Shown here: one piece after another, positions 33,843 to 43,670 of the stretch
How the letters are laid out: every line of letters starts with the position of its first letter
Position numbering within the stretch: the first letter of the stretch is position 1
From: Clostridiaceae bacterium
GTDB taxonomy: Bacteria > Bacillota > Clostridia > Lachnospirales > Lachnospiraceae
Assembly (NCBI GenBank): GCA_910575435.1
Contig: CAJTGI010000004.1
Location: forward strand, 248,001-312,000
Reading direction: 5' to 3'
Length of the DNA stretch: 64,000 bases
Position numbers and translations under genes: made by a program
The notes under the pieces: model-generated
The model's input: the letters and a program-made list of their open reading frames with translations, nothing else
What the model was told of the DNA's origin: nothing
Database searches by the model: none

Positions 33843-36260
33843 TTATTTCATCACGATATTCACGATCCGACCGGGCACGTAAATCTCCTTCACCACATTG
33901 CCGGAAAGCCTGTCTCCCAGCGCCTCCTTGGCCCTGGCAAGCACATCCTCCTTAGGATCCTCCTTGCCAATGTTTAACGTGGTCTTGGTCTTTCCGTTAA
34001 TCTGCACGGCAATCTCCACCGTAGCCTCCACCGTCTTGGCCTCCTCATATTCCGGCCAAGGCTGCTCATATAATTTGCCGGTCTCTCCCAGCCTCTCCCA
34101 CAGTTCTTCCGTGATATGAGGCGCCACCGGATTCAGCAGAAGGAGGAGCGTCTTATATTCCCCCTTTGTCAGGGCATCTTTCTTATAAAAATCATTAATC
34201 AGCGTCATCATAGCCGCAATGGCGGTATTGAATTTCAGATTCTCGAAATCACTGCTCACCTTCTTGATGGTCTGGTGCATCTTAATCTCCAGTTCCTTGG
34301 AGTAGCCCTCCTCGTCAGTGAGCATGTCCTGCAGCTTCCAAACCCTCTCTAGGAAACGGCGGCATCCCTTCACTCCATCTTCTGACCAGGATGCACTCAG
34401 GTCAAAGGCGCCGATAAACATCTCATAAGTTCTCAGGGTATCTGCACCGTAATCCCTGACGATATCATCAGGATTTACTACATTGCCCCGGGACTTGCTC
34501 ATCTTCTCCCCATTCTCCCCCAGGATCATTCCGTGGGAGGTACGCTTCTGATAAGGCTCCGATGTGGGAACCACCTTCTGGTCGTGCAGGAACTTGTGCC
34601 AGAAGCGGGAATAGAGAAGATGCAGGGTAGTATGCTCCATTCCCCCGTTGTACCAATCTACCGGAAGCCAGTAGTCCAAAGCCTCCTTGCTGGCCAAAGC
34701 CTCCCTGTTGTCCGGGTCGGTATAGCGGAGGAAGTACCAGGAAGATCCCGCCCACTGGGGCATGGTGTCCGTCTCCCGCTCAGCCGGCCCGCCGCAGCAG
34801 GGACAAGTGGTATTGACCCAATCCGTCATGGCCGCCAGGGGCGACTCTCCATTGTCTGTAGGCATGTAGCTGTCCACCTCCGGGAGTACCAGGGGCAGTT
34901 CACTCTCATCGATCGGCTGGAAGCCACACTTTTCACAATGCACAATGGGAATAGGCTCTCCCCAATATCTCTGGCGGGAGAACACCCAATCCCTCAGTTT
35001 ATAATTCACCTTTCTATTTCCAATGCCCTTCTCCGTCATAAAGTCCTTGACCTTTTCCTTGGCATCCTCCACGCTGAGTCCGGTCAGGAATCCGGAATTG
35101 ACCATCTGCCCCGTAGCCACATCGGTAAAGGCAGCCTCGTCAATGTTCACCGGCCCTTCCTTTCCTTCCACTACCTGGATCATGGGCAGCCCGAACTTCT
35201 TCGCAAACTCCCAGTCCCTGTCATCGTGGGCTGGCACCGCCATAATCGCGCCAGTGCCGTATGTCATCAGCACATAGTCAGAAATCCAGATAGGAATCCG
35301 GGTGTCATTGATGGGATTGACGGCCTCAAGCCCACCCAGCACCACGCCAGTCTTTTCCTTAGCCAGTTCCGTGCGCTCGAAGTCAGACTTTTTCCCAGCC
35401 ATCTCCCGATAAGCCTGAATCTCATCCCAGTTTGTAATCTCATCTTTGTATTTATCAATCAGCGGGTGTTCCGGGGAAACTACCATGTAGGTAGCGCCAA
35501 ACAAGGTATCCGGCCTGGTGGTGTACACCCGAAGCTTGTCCTCCTTCCCCGCAATGGAGAAATCTACCTCCGCTCCCTCGGAGCGTCCAATCCAATTGCG
35601 CTGGGAAGTCTTGACCCGCTCAATGTAGTCCACATCCTTCAATCCCTCCAGCAGCTTGTCCGCATAATTTGTGATTTTCAGCATCCACTCGCTCTTTACC
35701 TTGCGAACCACCTCGGAGCCGCACCGCTCGCACACCCCGTTTACCACTTCTTCGTTGGCAAGCCCAACCTTGCAGGAAGTGCACCAGTTGATGGGCATTT
35801 CCTTCTTATATGCCAGCCCCTCCTTGAAGAGCTTTAGAAAAATCCACTGGGTCCATTTATAATATTCCGGATCCGTGGTATTAATCTCCCTGTCCCAGTC
35901 AAAGGAATATCCCAGAGAATGCAACTGCTCCTTGAAGCGAACCACGTTATTCTTGGTCACGATCTTTGGGTGAATCTTATTCTTGATCGCATAATTCTCC
36001 GTAGGCAGGCCAAAGGCATCCCATCCCATGGGATACAATACATTATATCCCTGCATGCGGCGCTTGCGGGCCACGATATCCAGGGCGGTATAAGGCCTGG
36101 GATGTCCCACGTGAAGCCCCTGCCCTGAGGGATAGGGAAACTCCACCAGCGCATAAAACTTCGGCTTGGCGTAGTCATTTTCCGTCCGGAATGCCTTCTC
36201 CTCGTCCCAGATCTTCTGCCACTTCTTCTCCACCGTGTGATGATTATACTTTTCTGCCAT
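33843..36260 (-). CDS. leuS: Leucyl-tRNA synthetase
   Basis: An 805-aa class I synthetase that charges tRNA-Leu. The N-terminal catalytic motif [15 protein letters not shown] (HIGH variant HVGH) lies at ~residues 41-55 and KMSKSRGN in [19 protein letters not shown] is intact. The CP1 editing domain with a T-rich GATYMVV stretch and the DxD region lies between, and two zinc-like cysteine pairs are seen (CTSCKVG...CERCGS and CEKCGF...CPCCGG). ATG 36260 (MAEKYNHH) is preferred over the longer frame to 36380, since GAGG is 10 nt upstream and the extra 40 residues are not conserved in style. No T-box was found upstream. Confidence 0.96.
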   Translation of the reverse strand: MAEKYNHHTVEKKWQKIWDEEKAFRTENDYAKPKFYALVEFPYPSGQGLHVGHPRPYTALDIVARKRRMQGYNVLYPMGWDAFGLPTENYAIKNKIHPKIVTKNNVVRFKEQLHSLGYSFDWDREINTTDPEYYKWTQWIFLKLFKEGLAYKKEMPINWCTSCKVGLANEEVVNGVCERCGSEVVRKVKSEWMLKITNYADKLLEGLKDVDYIERVKTSQRNWIGRSEGAEVDFSIAGKEDKLRVYTTRPDTLFGATYMVVSPEHPLIDKYKDEITNWDEIQAYREMAGKKSDFERTELAKEKTGVVLGGLEAVNPINDTRIPIWISDYVLMTYGTGAIMAVPAHDDRDWEFAKKFGLPMIQVVEGKEGPVNIDEAAFTDVATGQMVNSGFLTGLSVEDAKEKVKDFMTEKGIGNRKVNYKLRDWVFSRQRYWGEPIPIVHCEKCGFQPIDESELPLVLPEVDSYMPTDNGESPLAAMTDWVNTTCPCCGGPAERETDTMPQWAGSSWYFLRYTDPDNREALASKEALDYWLPVDWYNGGMEHTTLHLLYSRFWHKFLHDQKVVPTSEPYQKRTSHGMILGENGEKMSKSRGNVVNPDDIVRDYGADTLRTYEMFIGAFDLSASWSEDGVKGCRRFLERVWKLQDMLTDEEGYSKELEIKMHQTIKKVSSDFENLKFNTAIAAMMTLINDFYKKDALTKGEYKTLLLLLNPVAPHITEELWERLGETGKLYEQPWPEYEEAKTVEATVEIAVQINGKTKTTLNIGKEDPKEDVLARAKEALGDRLSGNVVKEIYVPGRIVNIVMK

Positions 36261-36410
36261 GCTTAACCTCATTTCTGCAAAGCGAACTCCCTTCACTTTG
36301 GCTTTTCTGCTACATAAATAACTAATTTTTTTCTTCCATGAAAAAGGCACTGCAACACCAAACATCGCAGTAACTTTCATTTTACTATATTCCCAAGATT
36401 TGTCAACTTC

Positions 36411-36458
36411 CAGCCCATTGAAACTATGGAAACACAGCCCATTGAAACCATGGAAATC
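36411..36458. repeat. 24-bp tandem repeat, two copies
   Basis: CAGCCCATTGAAACTATGGA... (36411-36434) is repeated head to tail at 36435-36458 with few differences. It lies in the ~560-bp spacer upstream of leuS, where no gene is seen apart from this and the repeat at 36615. Confidence 0.7.
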
Positions 36459-36614
36459 AATTTGCCTCGCTAGGTGCCCAGCAAAGCAAATCTTCCGCTA
36501 AAAAACCGCAAGTATAAGCTGCGCGTATACTTTGTTGTCTGGCGGCGTGTCCAGGCTTCTCTTTTCAGGATGCTGTAATTTCAAACTGCCATCATGCTGC
36601 AAACACAAATATAG

Positions 36615-36702
36615 CGTGAATAGGAAAAGCATATGTGATATACTATTTCTATTCACAGCGTAAGAAAGACACTCTCCCGTCAAGTTTACTTGCAGAGAGC
36701 AA
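36615..36702. repeat. Member of the CTATTCACAG intergenic repeat family
   Basis: An inverted pair CGTGAATAG (36615-36623) and CTATTCACAG (36649-36658) is followed by GAAAGACACTCTCCCGTCAAG and TTTACTTGCAGAGAG, which matches the start of the 50410 element at about 80% over 40 bp. No matching right end was found, so the copy looks partial. Confidence 0.55.
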
Positions 36703-36824
36703 TCATGTGAAAAATACATTTTATATACAGCAAACCATGTTTGCTTTGAAAATATTGTGCCTACGGCATTGCGCATTACATGCGCATTCAAATTTGCAGG
36801 CACTGGAAAGGCATAGGTATTTCT

Positions 36825-37730
36825 ATGAAAAAACTTCAAATTCCCTCCCGGGACGGATATCCCCTGTCTCTCCGCATCTTTGAAACAGATAAGGCGTCAA
36901 AGGCGGTCATCCAAATTATACACGGAATGGAGGAACATCAAGAACGCTACCAGGATTTTGCCCGTTTCCTGAATGAACAGGGCTTCCTCGTGGTTACATC
37001 TAATCTGAGGGGCCATGGAGCAGAAGTGCCTCATGAAGATTTGGGATATTTTAAAGAGAAAAATGGCTACCGGGAACTAGTTCATGACCAGATTTATATC
37101 CGAGCCTTGATCCGCAACCGATACCCAGACCTCCCCGTATACCTTTTCGCCCATTCCATGGGAACCATCATTGCCAGGGTGCTATTGCAGACCCAGTCAA
37201 AGCACTACGAAAAAGTGGTGCTGTCCGGCTATCCAAACTATCAGGCACACACAGCGCTGGGCATTTTCTGCTCTGCCGCCATCCGCACCCTGCGGGGCCC
37301 CAGATACAAATCCAAGTTTTTACAGAAATCCAGCGTGGGCACTTTCAATCAGTCCATTATAAATCCAAAGACGGATAGCGACTGGATATGCGCCAACGAG
37401 GAGGCAGTAGAAAAATACCTGAGCGATCCCAACTGCGGCATAGGCTTTACCTGCTCCGCATTCAATGACCTCTTCCATCTGGTGATGATGATGCACAAAT
37501 CTGTCAACTACCGCAACGTATACAAGGACATGCCCATCCTCTGCCTTCGCGGGGAAGATGACCCCTGCACCGGCGGGGAGAAGGGCTCGAAAGATTCCAT
37601 TGACGTGCTGGTAAGAGCCGGCTTCGACTCCGTCCAAGAGATTTGCTATCCCGGCATGCGCCATGAAATCCTCAATGAAGCGGAGCATCATCAAGTATAC
37701 GAAGATGTGGCCAATTTCTACCTGGGTTAA
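36825..37730 (+). CDS. Alpha/beta hydrolase (monoacylglycerol-lipase/lysophospholipase-like)
   Basis: A 301-aa serine hydrolase of the Hydrolase_4/S33 type. It has the oxyanion HG segment (IIHGMEEH), a DLRGHG-like motif NLRGHGAE, the nucleophile elbow AHSMGTIIA with catalytic Ser near residue 109, an acid in LRGEDDPCTG and the final His in YPGMRHEIL. No signal peptide is seen, so it is cytoplasmic; substrates in this group are acylglycerols or lysophospholipids. ATG 36825 is preferred as AGG sits 6-7 nt upstream. The leader 36795-36818 matches that of the HAD gene at 1717-1740. Confidence 0.87.
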   Translation: MKKLQIPSRDGYPLSLRIFETDKASKAVIQIIHGMEEHQERYQDFARFLNEQGFLVVTSNLRGHGAEVPHEDLGYFKEKNGYRELVHDQIYIRALIRNRYPDLPVYLFAHSMGTIIARVLLQTQSKHYEKVVLSGYPNYQAHTALGIFCSAAIRTLRGPRYKSKFLQKSSVGTFNQSIINPKTDSDWICANEEAVEKYLSDPNCGIGFTCSAFNDLFHLVMMMHKSVNYRNVYKDMPILCLRGEDDPCTGGEKGSKDSIDVLVRAGFDSVQEICYPGMRHEILNEAEHHQVYEDVANFYLG

Positions 37731-37735
37731 AAGAG

Positions 37736-37802
37736 AATGCCATCCCAACAAAAATCTTCCCTCCCAAGAATTTGCAGGGAAGATTTTTGTCGGGATGGCA
37801 TT
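37736..37802. terminator. Long bidirectional terminator hairpin
   Basis: AATGCCATCCC-ACAAAAATCTTCCCT pairs almost perfectly with AGGGAAGATTTTTGT-GGGATGGCATT around a short loop. It lies between the convergent hydrolase and PAP2 genes. Confidence 0.8.
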
Positions 37803-37820
37803 GCAATATAGCGAAACACT

Positions 37821-38393
37821 CTAGATGAAGTGAAAAAGCACATTTGCCAAGATTCCGAACAATATGCCCACCACCCCGCCAGCAATCACATCCTTCGGAA
37901 AATGCACGCCCGAAATCACCCGCAGAATGCCCAGCATGATGCCCGCCAATCCCAAGCCGATACATGCCTCTGGATAATAATGCCCCACGGTCACCGCAAT
38001 CACGAAAATCGAGAATACATGCCTGCTGGGAAAAGACTTCCCCAGCGTCTTTTTGGGAATCAGGGGTTCAAACCCATACAATTCGTAAGGCCGCTTGGCA
38101 TTATATACGCTTCTGAAAACGCTTACCGCCACAAAGGAAATTGCCGGCACCAGCACCAGCACTCCCAGTTCCCGCCACTGGGACAGGAGTATCCTACCCA
38201 ATATGGTGGCGGCATAGCAAATGGCAGCGCAGAGGGAAATCAGCTTCCCCATCACCCTCCACACCGCCGTATTATCCTCGTCCGAGCCAATCATCTGAAA
38301 AATCTTTTCATAGGTTTCCTTCTGCATCATCTGTTCTATTTCTCCTATCTGCTCCCAGACACTGCCTCTCCTGAACTTGACAATCTCCGGCAT
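37821..38393 (-). CDS. PAP2-superfamily membrane phosphatase
   Basis: A 190-aa membrane phosphatase. The three conserved phosphatase motifs are visible: K-R-P in YNAKRPYELYG, a PSRH variant of PSGH in SFPSRHVFS, and R...SG.H.P.D in RVISGVHFPKDV. Four to five TM helices are present (~52-72, 78-97, 131-147, 150-166, 171-188). Family members remove phosphate from lipid phosphates such as phosphatidic acid or undecaprenyl pyrophosphate. The ATG starts one base after the aspS stop, so it is co-translated with aspS. Confidence 0.87.
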   Translation of the reverse strand: MPEIVKFRRGSVWEQIGEIEQMMQKETYEKIFQMIGSDEDNTAVWRVMGKLISLCAAICYAATILGRILLSQWRELGVLVLVPAISFVAVSVFRSVYNAKRPYELYGFEPLIPKKTLGKSFPSRHVFSIFVIAVTVGHYYPEACIGLGLAGIMLGILRVISGVHFPKDVIAGGVVGILFGILANVLFHFI

Positions 38394-40196
38394 CTATTCC
38401 TCTGGCTCCTCTGATGTACCAGAAATATCTAGGCACAGTTCCTCCAACTGCTTCTCATCCACCACATTGGGCGCATCCGTCATCAGGCAGGAGGCATCCT
38501 TCACCTTGGGGAAGGCGATCACGTCCCGGATGCTGTCCTGCTTCGCCATCAGCATGATCAGGCGGTCAAAGCCGTAAGCCAGCCCGGCATGGGGCGGCAC
38601 GCCATACTGGAAGGCATCCATCAGGAAGCCAAACTGCTCTCTGGCCTTCTCCTTCGTAAATCCCAGAGCCTCAAACATCGCCTCCTGCACGTCATTCTGA
38701 TGGATACGGATAGAGCCTCCGCCCAGTTCCGTACCATTCAGCACGATATCATAAGCCCTGGCCCGCACCTTCTCCGGATTGGTGGCAAGCAGGGGAATGT
38801 CCTCCTCCATGGGCATGGTAAAGGGATGGTGCATGGCCACATACCTTCCCTGCTCCTCGGAATACTCAAATTCAGGAAACTCCGTCACCCACACAAACTC
38901 AAAGCTGTCCCTGTCAATCAACTCCAATGTCTTGGCCAGCTCTAACCGAAGATTGCCAAGCACGTCCCAGACCACCTTATTCCGGTCTGCGGCAAAGAGC
39001 AGCAAATCCCCTGGCTGTCCGTCCATGGCATCCACCAGATTCCCAAGCTCCTCCTCCGTCATAAACTTAGCAAATGAGGATTTGTAGCTGCCATCCTCAT
39101 TCACCGCCAGATAGGCCAGTCCCTTTGCCCCAAAATCTTTCGCAAACTTCACCAGGGCATCAATCTTCTTGCGGGGCATGCCTCCCTGTCCCTTGGCATT
39201 GATTCCCCGGACGGAGCCGCCCTGATCCAACGCCCCTGTAAACACGCCAAATCCGCATCCCCTCACAACTTCTGAGACATCTGTCAATTCCATGCCAAAT
39301 CTGAGATCCGGCTTGTCCGAGCCAAACCTATCCATGGCCTCCTGCCAGGTCATGCGGCGCATAGGCAGAGATACCTCCACATCCAGCACCTCTTTGAAAA
39401 CCTTCTGCAGGAGCCGTTCATTCACGTCTATTACATCCTCCTCATCCACAAAGGACAATTCCATATCCACCTGGGTAAATTCCGGCTGCCTGTCCGCCCG
39501 CAAATCCTCATCCCGAAAGCATCTGGCAATCTGGAAATACCTGTCGTACCCGGAGCACATCAAAAGTTGCTTGAACAGCTGGGGCGACTGGGGCAATGCA
39601 TAAAAATTCCCCGGATGCACCCTGCTGGGCACCAGATAATCCCTGGCCCCCTCCGGCGTGCTCTTGGTGAGCATGGGGGTCTCAATCTCCAGAAATCCCT
39701 CCTCCGCCAAGAACTGGCGAATCAAGGTAGCCACCCGGCTTCTCATCATCAGGTTGTTCTGGAGATCCGGCCGCCGCAAATCCAGATAGCGGTACTTCAG
39801 GCGCAATTCCTCCTTGGTCTTGCTGTCAGCCTCGATGGGAAAAGGCGGGGTCTCCGACTCAGAGAGAATGCGAATGCTCTCTGCCCGCACCTCGATGGCG
39901 CCAGTCTTCAAATTCTCATTGGCCGCGCCAGAGCGCAAAGTCACCTTTCCCGTGACGGCAATGACAAATTCGCTGCGAAGCTTCTCCGCCTTGGCAAATC
40001 CCTCCGAATCAATCTCCCCATCCTCAAAGATTACCTGGAGAATCCCAGAGCGGTCACGCATGTCCACAAAGATGATGCCTCCCTTGTTCCTCTGCTTCTG
40101 CACCCATCCCATGACGGTGACAGTCTGCCCCACATTCCCTTCGCCCAACTCTGCCAGGCGGCATGTACGCTTCAAGCCCTTCATTGATTCAGCCAT
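38394..40196 (-). CDS. aspS: Aspartyl-tRNA synthetase
   Basis: A 600-aa class II synthetase of the bacterial type. It has an N-terminal OB-fold anticodon-binding domain (~17-108), motif 2 FRDEDLRADRQPEFTQVDME (~220-239), the bacterial GAD insertion domain (~300-420) and motif 3 GLAYGFDRLIML near the end. The full length is normal. AAGGAG lies 12 nt before the ATG; a second Met at codon 5 is possible. No T-box leader was found. PAP2 follows without a gap. Confidence 0.96.
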   Translation of the reverse strand: MAESMKGLKRTCRLAELGEGNVGQTVTVMGWVQKQRNKGGIIFVDMRDRSGILQVIFEDGEIDSEGFAKAEKLRSEFVIAVTGKVTLRSGAANENLKTGAIEVRAESIRILSESETPPFPIEADSKTKEELRLKYRYLDLRRPDLQNNLMMRSRVATLIRQFLAEEGFLEIETPMLTKSTPEGARDYLVPSRVHPGNFYALPQSPQLFKQLLMCSGYDRYFQIARCFRDEDLRADRQPEFTQVDMELSFVDEEDVIDVNERLLQKVFKEVLDVEVSLPMRRMTWQEAMDRFGSDKPDLRFGMELTDVSEVVRGCGFGVFTGALDQGGSVRGINAKGQGGMPRKKIDALVKFAKDFGAKGLAYLAVNEDGSYKSSFAKFMTEEELGNLVDAMDGQPGDLLLFAADRNKVVWDVLGNLRLELAKTLELIDRDSFEFVWVTEFPEFEYSEEQGRYVAMHHPFTMPMEEDIPLLATNPEKVRARAYDIVLNGTELGGGSIRIHQNDVQEAMFEALGFTKEKAREQFGFLMDAFQYGVPPHAGLAYGFDRLIMLMAKQDSIRDVIAFPKVKDASCLMTDAPNVVDEKQLEELCLDISGTSEEPEE

Positions 40197-40412
40197 ATCT
40201 AATCTATTCTCCTTTCTTCGTCTGCGGGATTCATGACCGGCCTGCCATAAGGCGGCAGATTTCTCCCCACTCCATGTATATCTCTCTTATCGTTGCCACT
40301 CGGCATAAATATTCTTTATCATACCGTGACATCCCAAAGAAGTCAACTTTTATGATTCACAGCCACGCTACCCATAGCAAGCAAAAACCTTTTCATCGCT
40401 AAAACACTCCCA

Positions 40413-41081
40413 TTACAGAGACAATAATAAATGCAGTTCCCGCTCAAAGAGAGACAGGGTTTTGACCTGCCTCTCGCTGCTGGCCCTATTGAAAATCTCT
40501 CCCCCGTCATCCATCAGTCCCTTCCGATGAATCACCCTCTGAAATGCCAGAAATACCTGCATGTCGTAATCCTTCACCTCGTCAATCATAATCTCCATCG
40601 CCGTCCCGGCATCAAAGGCTTTGCGGTAACTCCTGTTGGTAATCAGCGCGATAAACACGTCGCAAACCCGCAAAATCCTGGACATCAGGGGAATCGCCCC
40701 TCCCCGCAGGTTATCCGGATACCCAGAGCCATCGTAATTCTCATGATGATGGAACACCGCCCAGGCAATATCCTCGTCAATCTCCGTATTCTGGAGAATC
40801 TGAAAACTCTGGGCCGCATGCTGCCTCACGTACTTCATCTGCTCTACCATCAATCCGTCGTCCGCATAAAGGTACTGGGTCAGCCGCAGCTTGCCAATAT
40901 CGTGTACCACGCCGGCAACCTCCAGTTTCTTGCAAAAGTCCTGGGTCTCCCCCATTTCCTCCCCAATCATCCGCGCCAGGTTGCTCACCTGTATTCCATG
41001 GCGCATCTCCTCGCAGACAGTCTGTCTCAGATGAAGGGGCACCTGGGTCTGTTCCATCACCCTGCTAATCTTCCTCTCCAT
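40413..41081 (-). CDS. HD-GYP domain protein (putative cyclic-di-GMP phosphodiesterase)
   Basis: A 222-aa single-domain protein with the HD metal-binding motif (VAGVVHDIGKLRL, ~residues 56-68) and the extended HHENYDGSGYPDNLRGGAIP...RI.RVCDVFIAL signature, including the GYP residues. HD-GYP enzymes hydrolyse cyclic di-GMP. No input domain, TM segment or receiver is attached, so regulation must come from a partner or expression level. The C-terminal ~40 residues are helical. It is separated from hemZ by a palindromic repeat element. Confidence 0.85.
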   Translation of the reverse strand: MERKISRVMEQTQVPLHLRQTVCEEMRHGIQVSNLARMIGEEMGETQDFCKKLEVAGVVHDIGKLRLTQYLYADDGLMVEQMKYVRQHAAQSFQILQNTEIDEDIAWAVFHHHENYDGSGYPDNLRGGAIPLMSRILRVCDVFIALITNRSYRKAFDAGTAMEIMIDEVKDYDMQVFLAFQRVIHRKGLMDDGGEIFNRASSERQVKTLSLFERELHLLLSL

Positions 41082-41110
41082 CCACTCCTCACCTCTTCTC
41101 TCAAATCTTG

Positions 41111-41220
41111 TTGCTATTCACAGCCCTTCAGCTTCCACAGCTGATTTCCGAATAAATGCCAGAATCTTATGTGCTAGCACATTGATTCTGCATTTATCGG
41201 AAATCGACTGTGAATAGTAA
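41111..41220. repeat. 110-bp element with TTGCTATTCACAG/CTGTGAATAGTAA ends
   Basis: Terminal inverted repeats lie at 41111-41123 and 41208-41220. Inside, GATTTCCGAATAAATGCCAGAATC pairs with GATTCTGCATTTATCGGAAATC around a TGTGCTAGCACA tip, so the whole unit folds into one long hairpin. It shares its ends with the elements at 36615 and 50410. It lies in the hemZ/HD-GYP spacer. Confidence 0.7.
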
Positions 41221-41227
41221 CGAACTG

Positions 41228-42766
41228 TTACCAAATCTTACCCCGCTTTCGGGCAATCATTTCATCAATCCTGCCTATGTAATCCGCAATGCTCTTCACA
41301 TTCTCTATCCTGCTGACCATCTGCCCTGAGACATGGTAGCGCTTGGTAGATGCCCCCGCCCCCACTGCGGCTATCGTCTGCATCTCCTCCATCATCAGGA
41401 TATTGTACAAGCTTTCCTTCCCCAGCCTGGCAAAGCCAATATTCTCCTGGCTGGAAGTGCCAAAACTCCCACTAGAATTTTTCTGCCGGTACATGTAATA
41501 GGGCGCATAGCCCTGCGACTCCCCAAAGGTCATCGCCCTCTCCACCATCAGGTCCATCTGCTCTCGGCGCGCCGCCTCCCGCCCCCGGGAATCATCGCCC
41601 TGCTCCAGCATCTCCCGCAACTTGGAGGCCCGCTTGACCACCAGGGAATGCACCGTAATGCTGTCCGGGTCCAACGTGCGAACCTGCTCCAGCGTATCCT
41701 CAAAATGGGAAAGCCTTTCCCCTGGCAGTCCGGCTATCAAGTCCATATTGATATTGTCAAATCCCAATTCCCGGGCCATCACGAAGGCAGTCGCCACATC
41801 CTGCACGCTATGCTTCCTCCCGATGTATCGCAAGGTTTCCTCCTGCATAGTCTGGGGATTAATTGAAATCCGGCTAATGCCATGCTGTCGGAGCACCCGA
41901 AGTTTCTCCTCCGTAATGCTGTCCGGCCTTCCCGCCTCCACCGTCCACTCCAGGCACTCCTCCACCGGAAAATGCCTCTCCACCTGGGACAGCAGGCAGT
42001 CTAATTGCTGGGCCGTCAGGGCAGTAGGCGTTCCCCCGCCCACATAGATGGATGTCAGCGGATGGCCTTCGCACTCCTGCCCCACCGCCTCCAGTTCCCG
42101 CAGCAGCGCCTCCAGATACTCCACGGACAACTTTCCAAACTTATCATAGGGATAGGATGGAAAGGAGCAGTACAGGCAGGTGGTAGGGCAGAAGGGAATG
42201 CCAATGTACAGGCTGTAGCCCCGGGAGCAATCCACGCCTCCCAGCAAGCCGGCCTCCTTCTTCGCAACCTCCATGCACAACTTTACCTTGTCAGGATGGC
42301 AGCAATAAATCTCACTCAAATCCGCCTCCACCTGCTCCGCAGGCTTCCCTTGCAGCAACTCCCTCATAGAAATCTTCGCAGGGCGCACCCCGGTCATGGT
42401 GCCCCACTTCGGCACCCTGCGGCAAATCCCGGAAATCGCAGACTCCGGTATTCCTTCCAGCAGGCGGAAAACCATTCTCTTTAATTCATTCTTATACCAG
42501 GCCCGGTAAGGATGGCCGGACTTATCCGGATTCTTGTGCCAATCCTGATTCCCATCCGCAGGAACGCTGGCCTCTCTGGCATACGCCCCCGCCATCACCT
42601 TTCCCCGAATCTCCTCCCGGCCCAATGCCAGAACCAAAGCCACCTCCATCTCAGAACCCTTCCCCTGGTCCGTCGTCACCAGACACTCCTTTCCCGGAAA
42701 GAAACTCTTCACTAGCATCTGCATCTCATAATCAAAATCCATCTCTGATAAAATGATTCCTAACAT
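41228..42766 (-). CDS. hemZ: Coproporphyrinogen dehydrogenase HemZ-type radical SAM enzyme
   Basis: A 512-aa radical SAM enzyme with a ~160-residue N-terminal domain and the 4Fe-4S motif CPTTCLYC (CxxxCxxC) near residue 180. The YIGIPFCPTTCLYCSFPSY context and IYVGGGTPTAL glycine-rich SAM motif are as in HemN/HemZ. The extra N-terminal part and context are those of HemZ of clostridia and bacilli, an oxygen-independent coproporphyrinogen III oxidase-like protein. True heme synthesis is not shown here, since no other heme gene is in the window. ATG 42766 is preferred over 42832; the longer leader sequence is not family-like. Confidence 0.88.
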   Translation of the reverse strand: MLGIILSEMDFDYEMQMLVKSFFPGKECLVTTDQGKGSEMEVALVLALGREEIRGKVMAGAYAREASVPADGNQDWHKNPDKSGHPYRAWYKNELKRMVFRLLEGIPESAISGICRRVPKWGTMTGVRPAKISMRELLQGKPAEQVEADLSEIYCCHPDKVKLCMEVAKKEAGLLGGVDCSRGYSLYIGIPFCPTTCLYCSFPSYPYDKFGKLSVEYLEALLRELEAVGQECEGHPLTSIYVGGGTPTALTAQQLDCLLSQVERHFPVEECLEWTVEAGRPDSITEEKLRVLRQHGISRISINPQTMQEETLRYIGRKHSVQDVATAFVMARELGFDNINMDLIAGLPGERLSHFEDTLEQVRTLDPDSITVHSLVVKRASKLREMLEQGDDSRGREAARREQMDLMVERAMTFGESQGYAPYYMYRQKNSSGSFGTSSQENIGFARLGKESLYNILMMEEMQTIAAVGAGASTKRYHVSGQMVSRIENVKSIADYIGRIDEMIARKRGKIW

Positions 42767-42899
42767 CACGTCACCACTCTGTCCTTTATCTGTCTGCGCA
42801 ATCTGTCCCCATGCGCATGATTTTGTCCCCATGCATCATGCGCATGGCAAATCATCCCCCGGCGTTCGATTCCCATTTCCGCTCATTCTCCCATGCGTC

Positions 42900-43550
42900 C
42901 TATCTATTTTCTGCGGCAAATGGATTGTACAATTTCTCACTCTCGATGGAGGTCATCATGCCATGTCCCGGATAAACCTTCGTAGCCGGAGCCAAGGGCC
43001 ATAATTTCTCCCTGATAGAGCGAATCAGCGTGCTCATGCTCCCCGTGGGAAAGTCCGTTCTGCCCACGGACTCCTGAAAGAGGGTATCCCCGGAAAAAAG
43101 CACCCCCTGCTTTGGAAAGTAATAGCACATGCCGCCACTGGTATGCCCCGGCGTGAGGATGCACCTCACCTTCTGCCCCATCAATTCCAATTCCTCCCCG
43201 TCAGATAGATAGCGGTCCGCCGCAAGGGACAGGGGCTCTCCCATCTGCACTGACAGATTGATTTGAGGATTTTCTAACACCACCCGCTCCTCCTGGGAGG
43301 CATAGACAGGCACATCCCACCTCTTCCTCAAATCCTCTACCGCCATTATATGGTCAAAATGCCCGTGGGTTAACAAAATCGCCTCCATCTTCAAATGCTT
43401 CTCTTCCACATAGCGAGCCAATTTGTCTGCCTCATCTCCCGGGTCCACTGCGATTCCCGCCCCGCTATCCCTGTCATAAAAGAAAAAGCAGTTTGTCTGC
43501 ACCGGGCCCACCACCCGAAAATCACATACGAAATCACTCATATTATCCAT
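42900..43550 (-). CDS. Metallo-beta-lactamase-fold hydrolase (glyoxalase II-like)
   Basis: A 216-aa hydrolase with the metal motif LTHGHFDHIMA (HxHxDH, ~residues 60-70), a second His in LTPGHTSGGM, Asp in FSGDTLF and a terminal His in VYPGHGMMT. These are the full ligands for two metal ions. The family includes hydroxyacylglutathione hydrolases and related enzymes; the substrate is not determinable. It follows relA in the same direction with a 120-bp gap, as commonly seen in clostridia near relA/hemZ. Confidence 0.88.
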   Translation of the reverse strand: MDNMSDFVCDFRVVGPVQTNCFFFYDRDSGAGIAVDPGDEADKLARYVEEKHLKMEAILLTHGHFDHIMAVEDLRKRWDVPVYASQEERVVLENPQINLSVQMGEPLSLAADRYLSDGEELELMGQKVRCILTPGHTSGGMCYYFPKQGVLFSGDTLFQESVGRTDFPTGSMSTLIRSIREKLWPLAPATKVYPGHGMMTSIESEKLYNPFAAENR

Positions 43551-43670
43551 TCCTCATTTCTCTCAATTTTCTATAAAGATTGCCAGCATGCAAAGCACAA
43601 AGCAATCGTCTATAAACCATAGGCTCGTCGTATAGCTGGCGATACTGCTGAAAGCAGCATGTCAGCTTTA

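Noticed and set aside
34533-35837. 434-codon open frame opposite leuS
   Set aside because: It is an antisense shadow of a clear leucyl-tRNA synthetase gene, with no domain and no start signal.
36261-36779. Possible T-box leader upstream of leuS
   Set aside because: No AGGGTGGNACCGCG T-box core or specifier-loop pattern was found on the minus strand.
36498-36839. 113-codon frame opposite the hydrolase leader
   Set aside because: No family resemblance, overlaps repeat elements and lacks a ribosome binding site.
40197-40412. Possible T-box upstream of aspS
   Set aside because: The spacer lacks the T-box sequence and has no clear terminator/antiterminator pair.
43626-43670. Hairpin after relA as a terminator
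   Set aside because: The AGCTG...CAGCT pair has no T-tract on the minus strand, so I did not call it a terminator.
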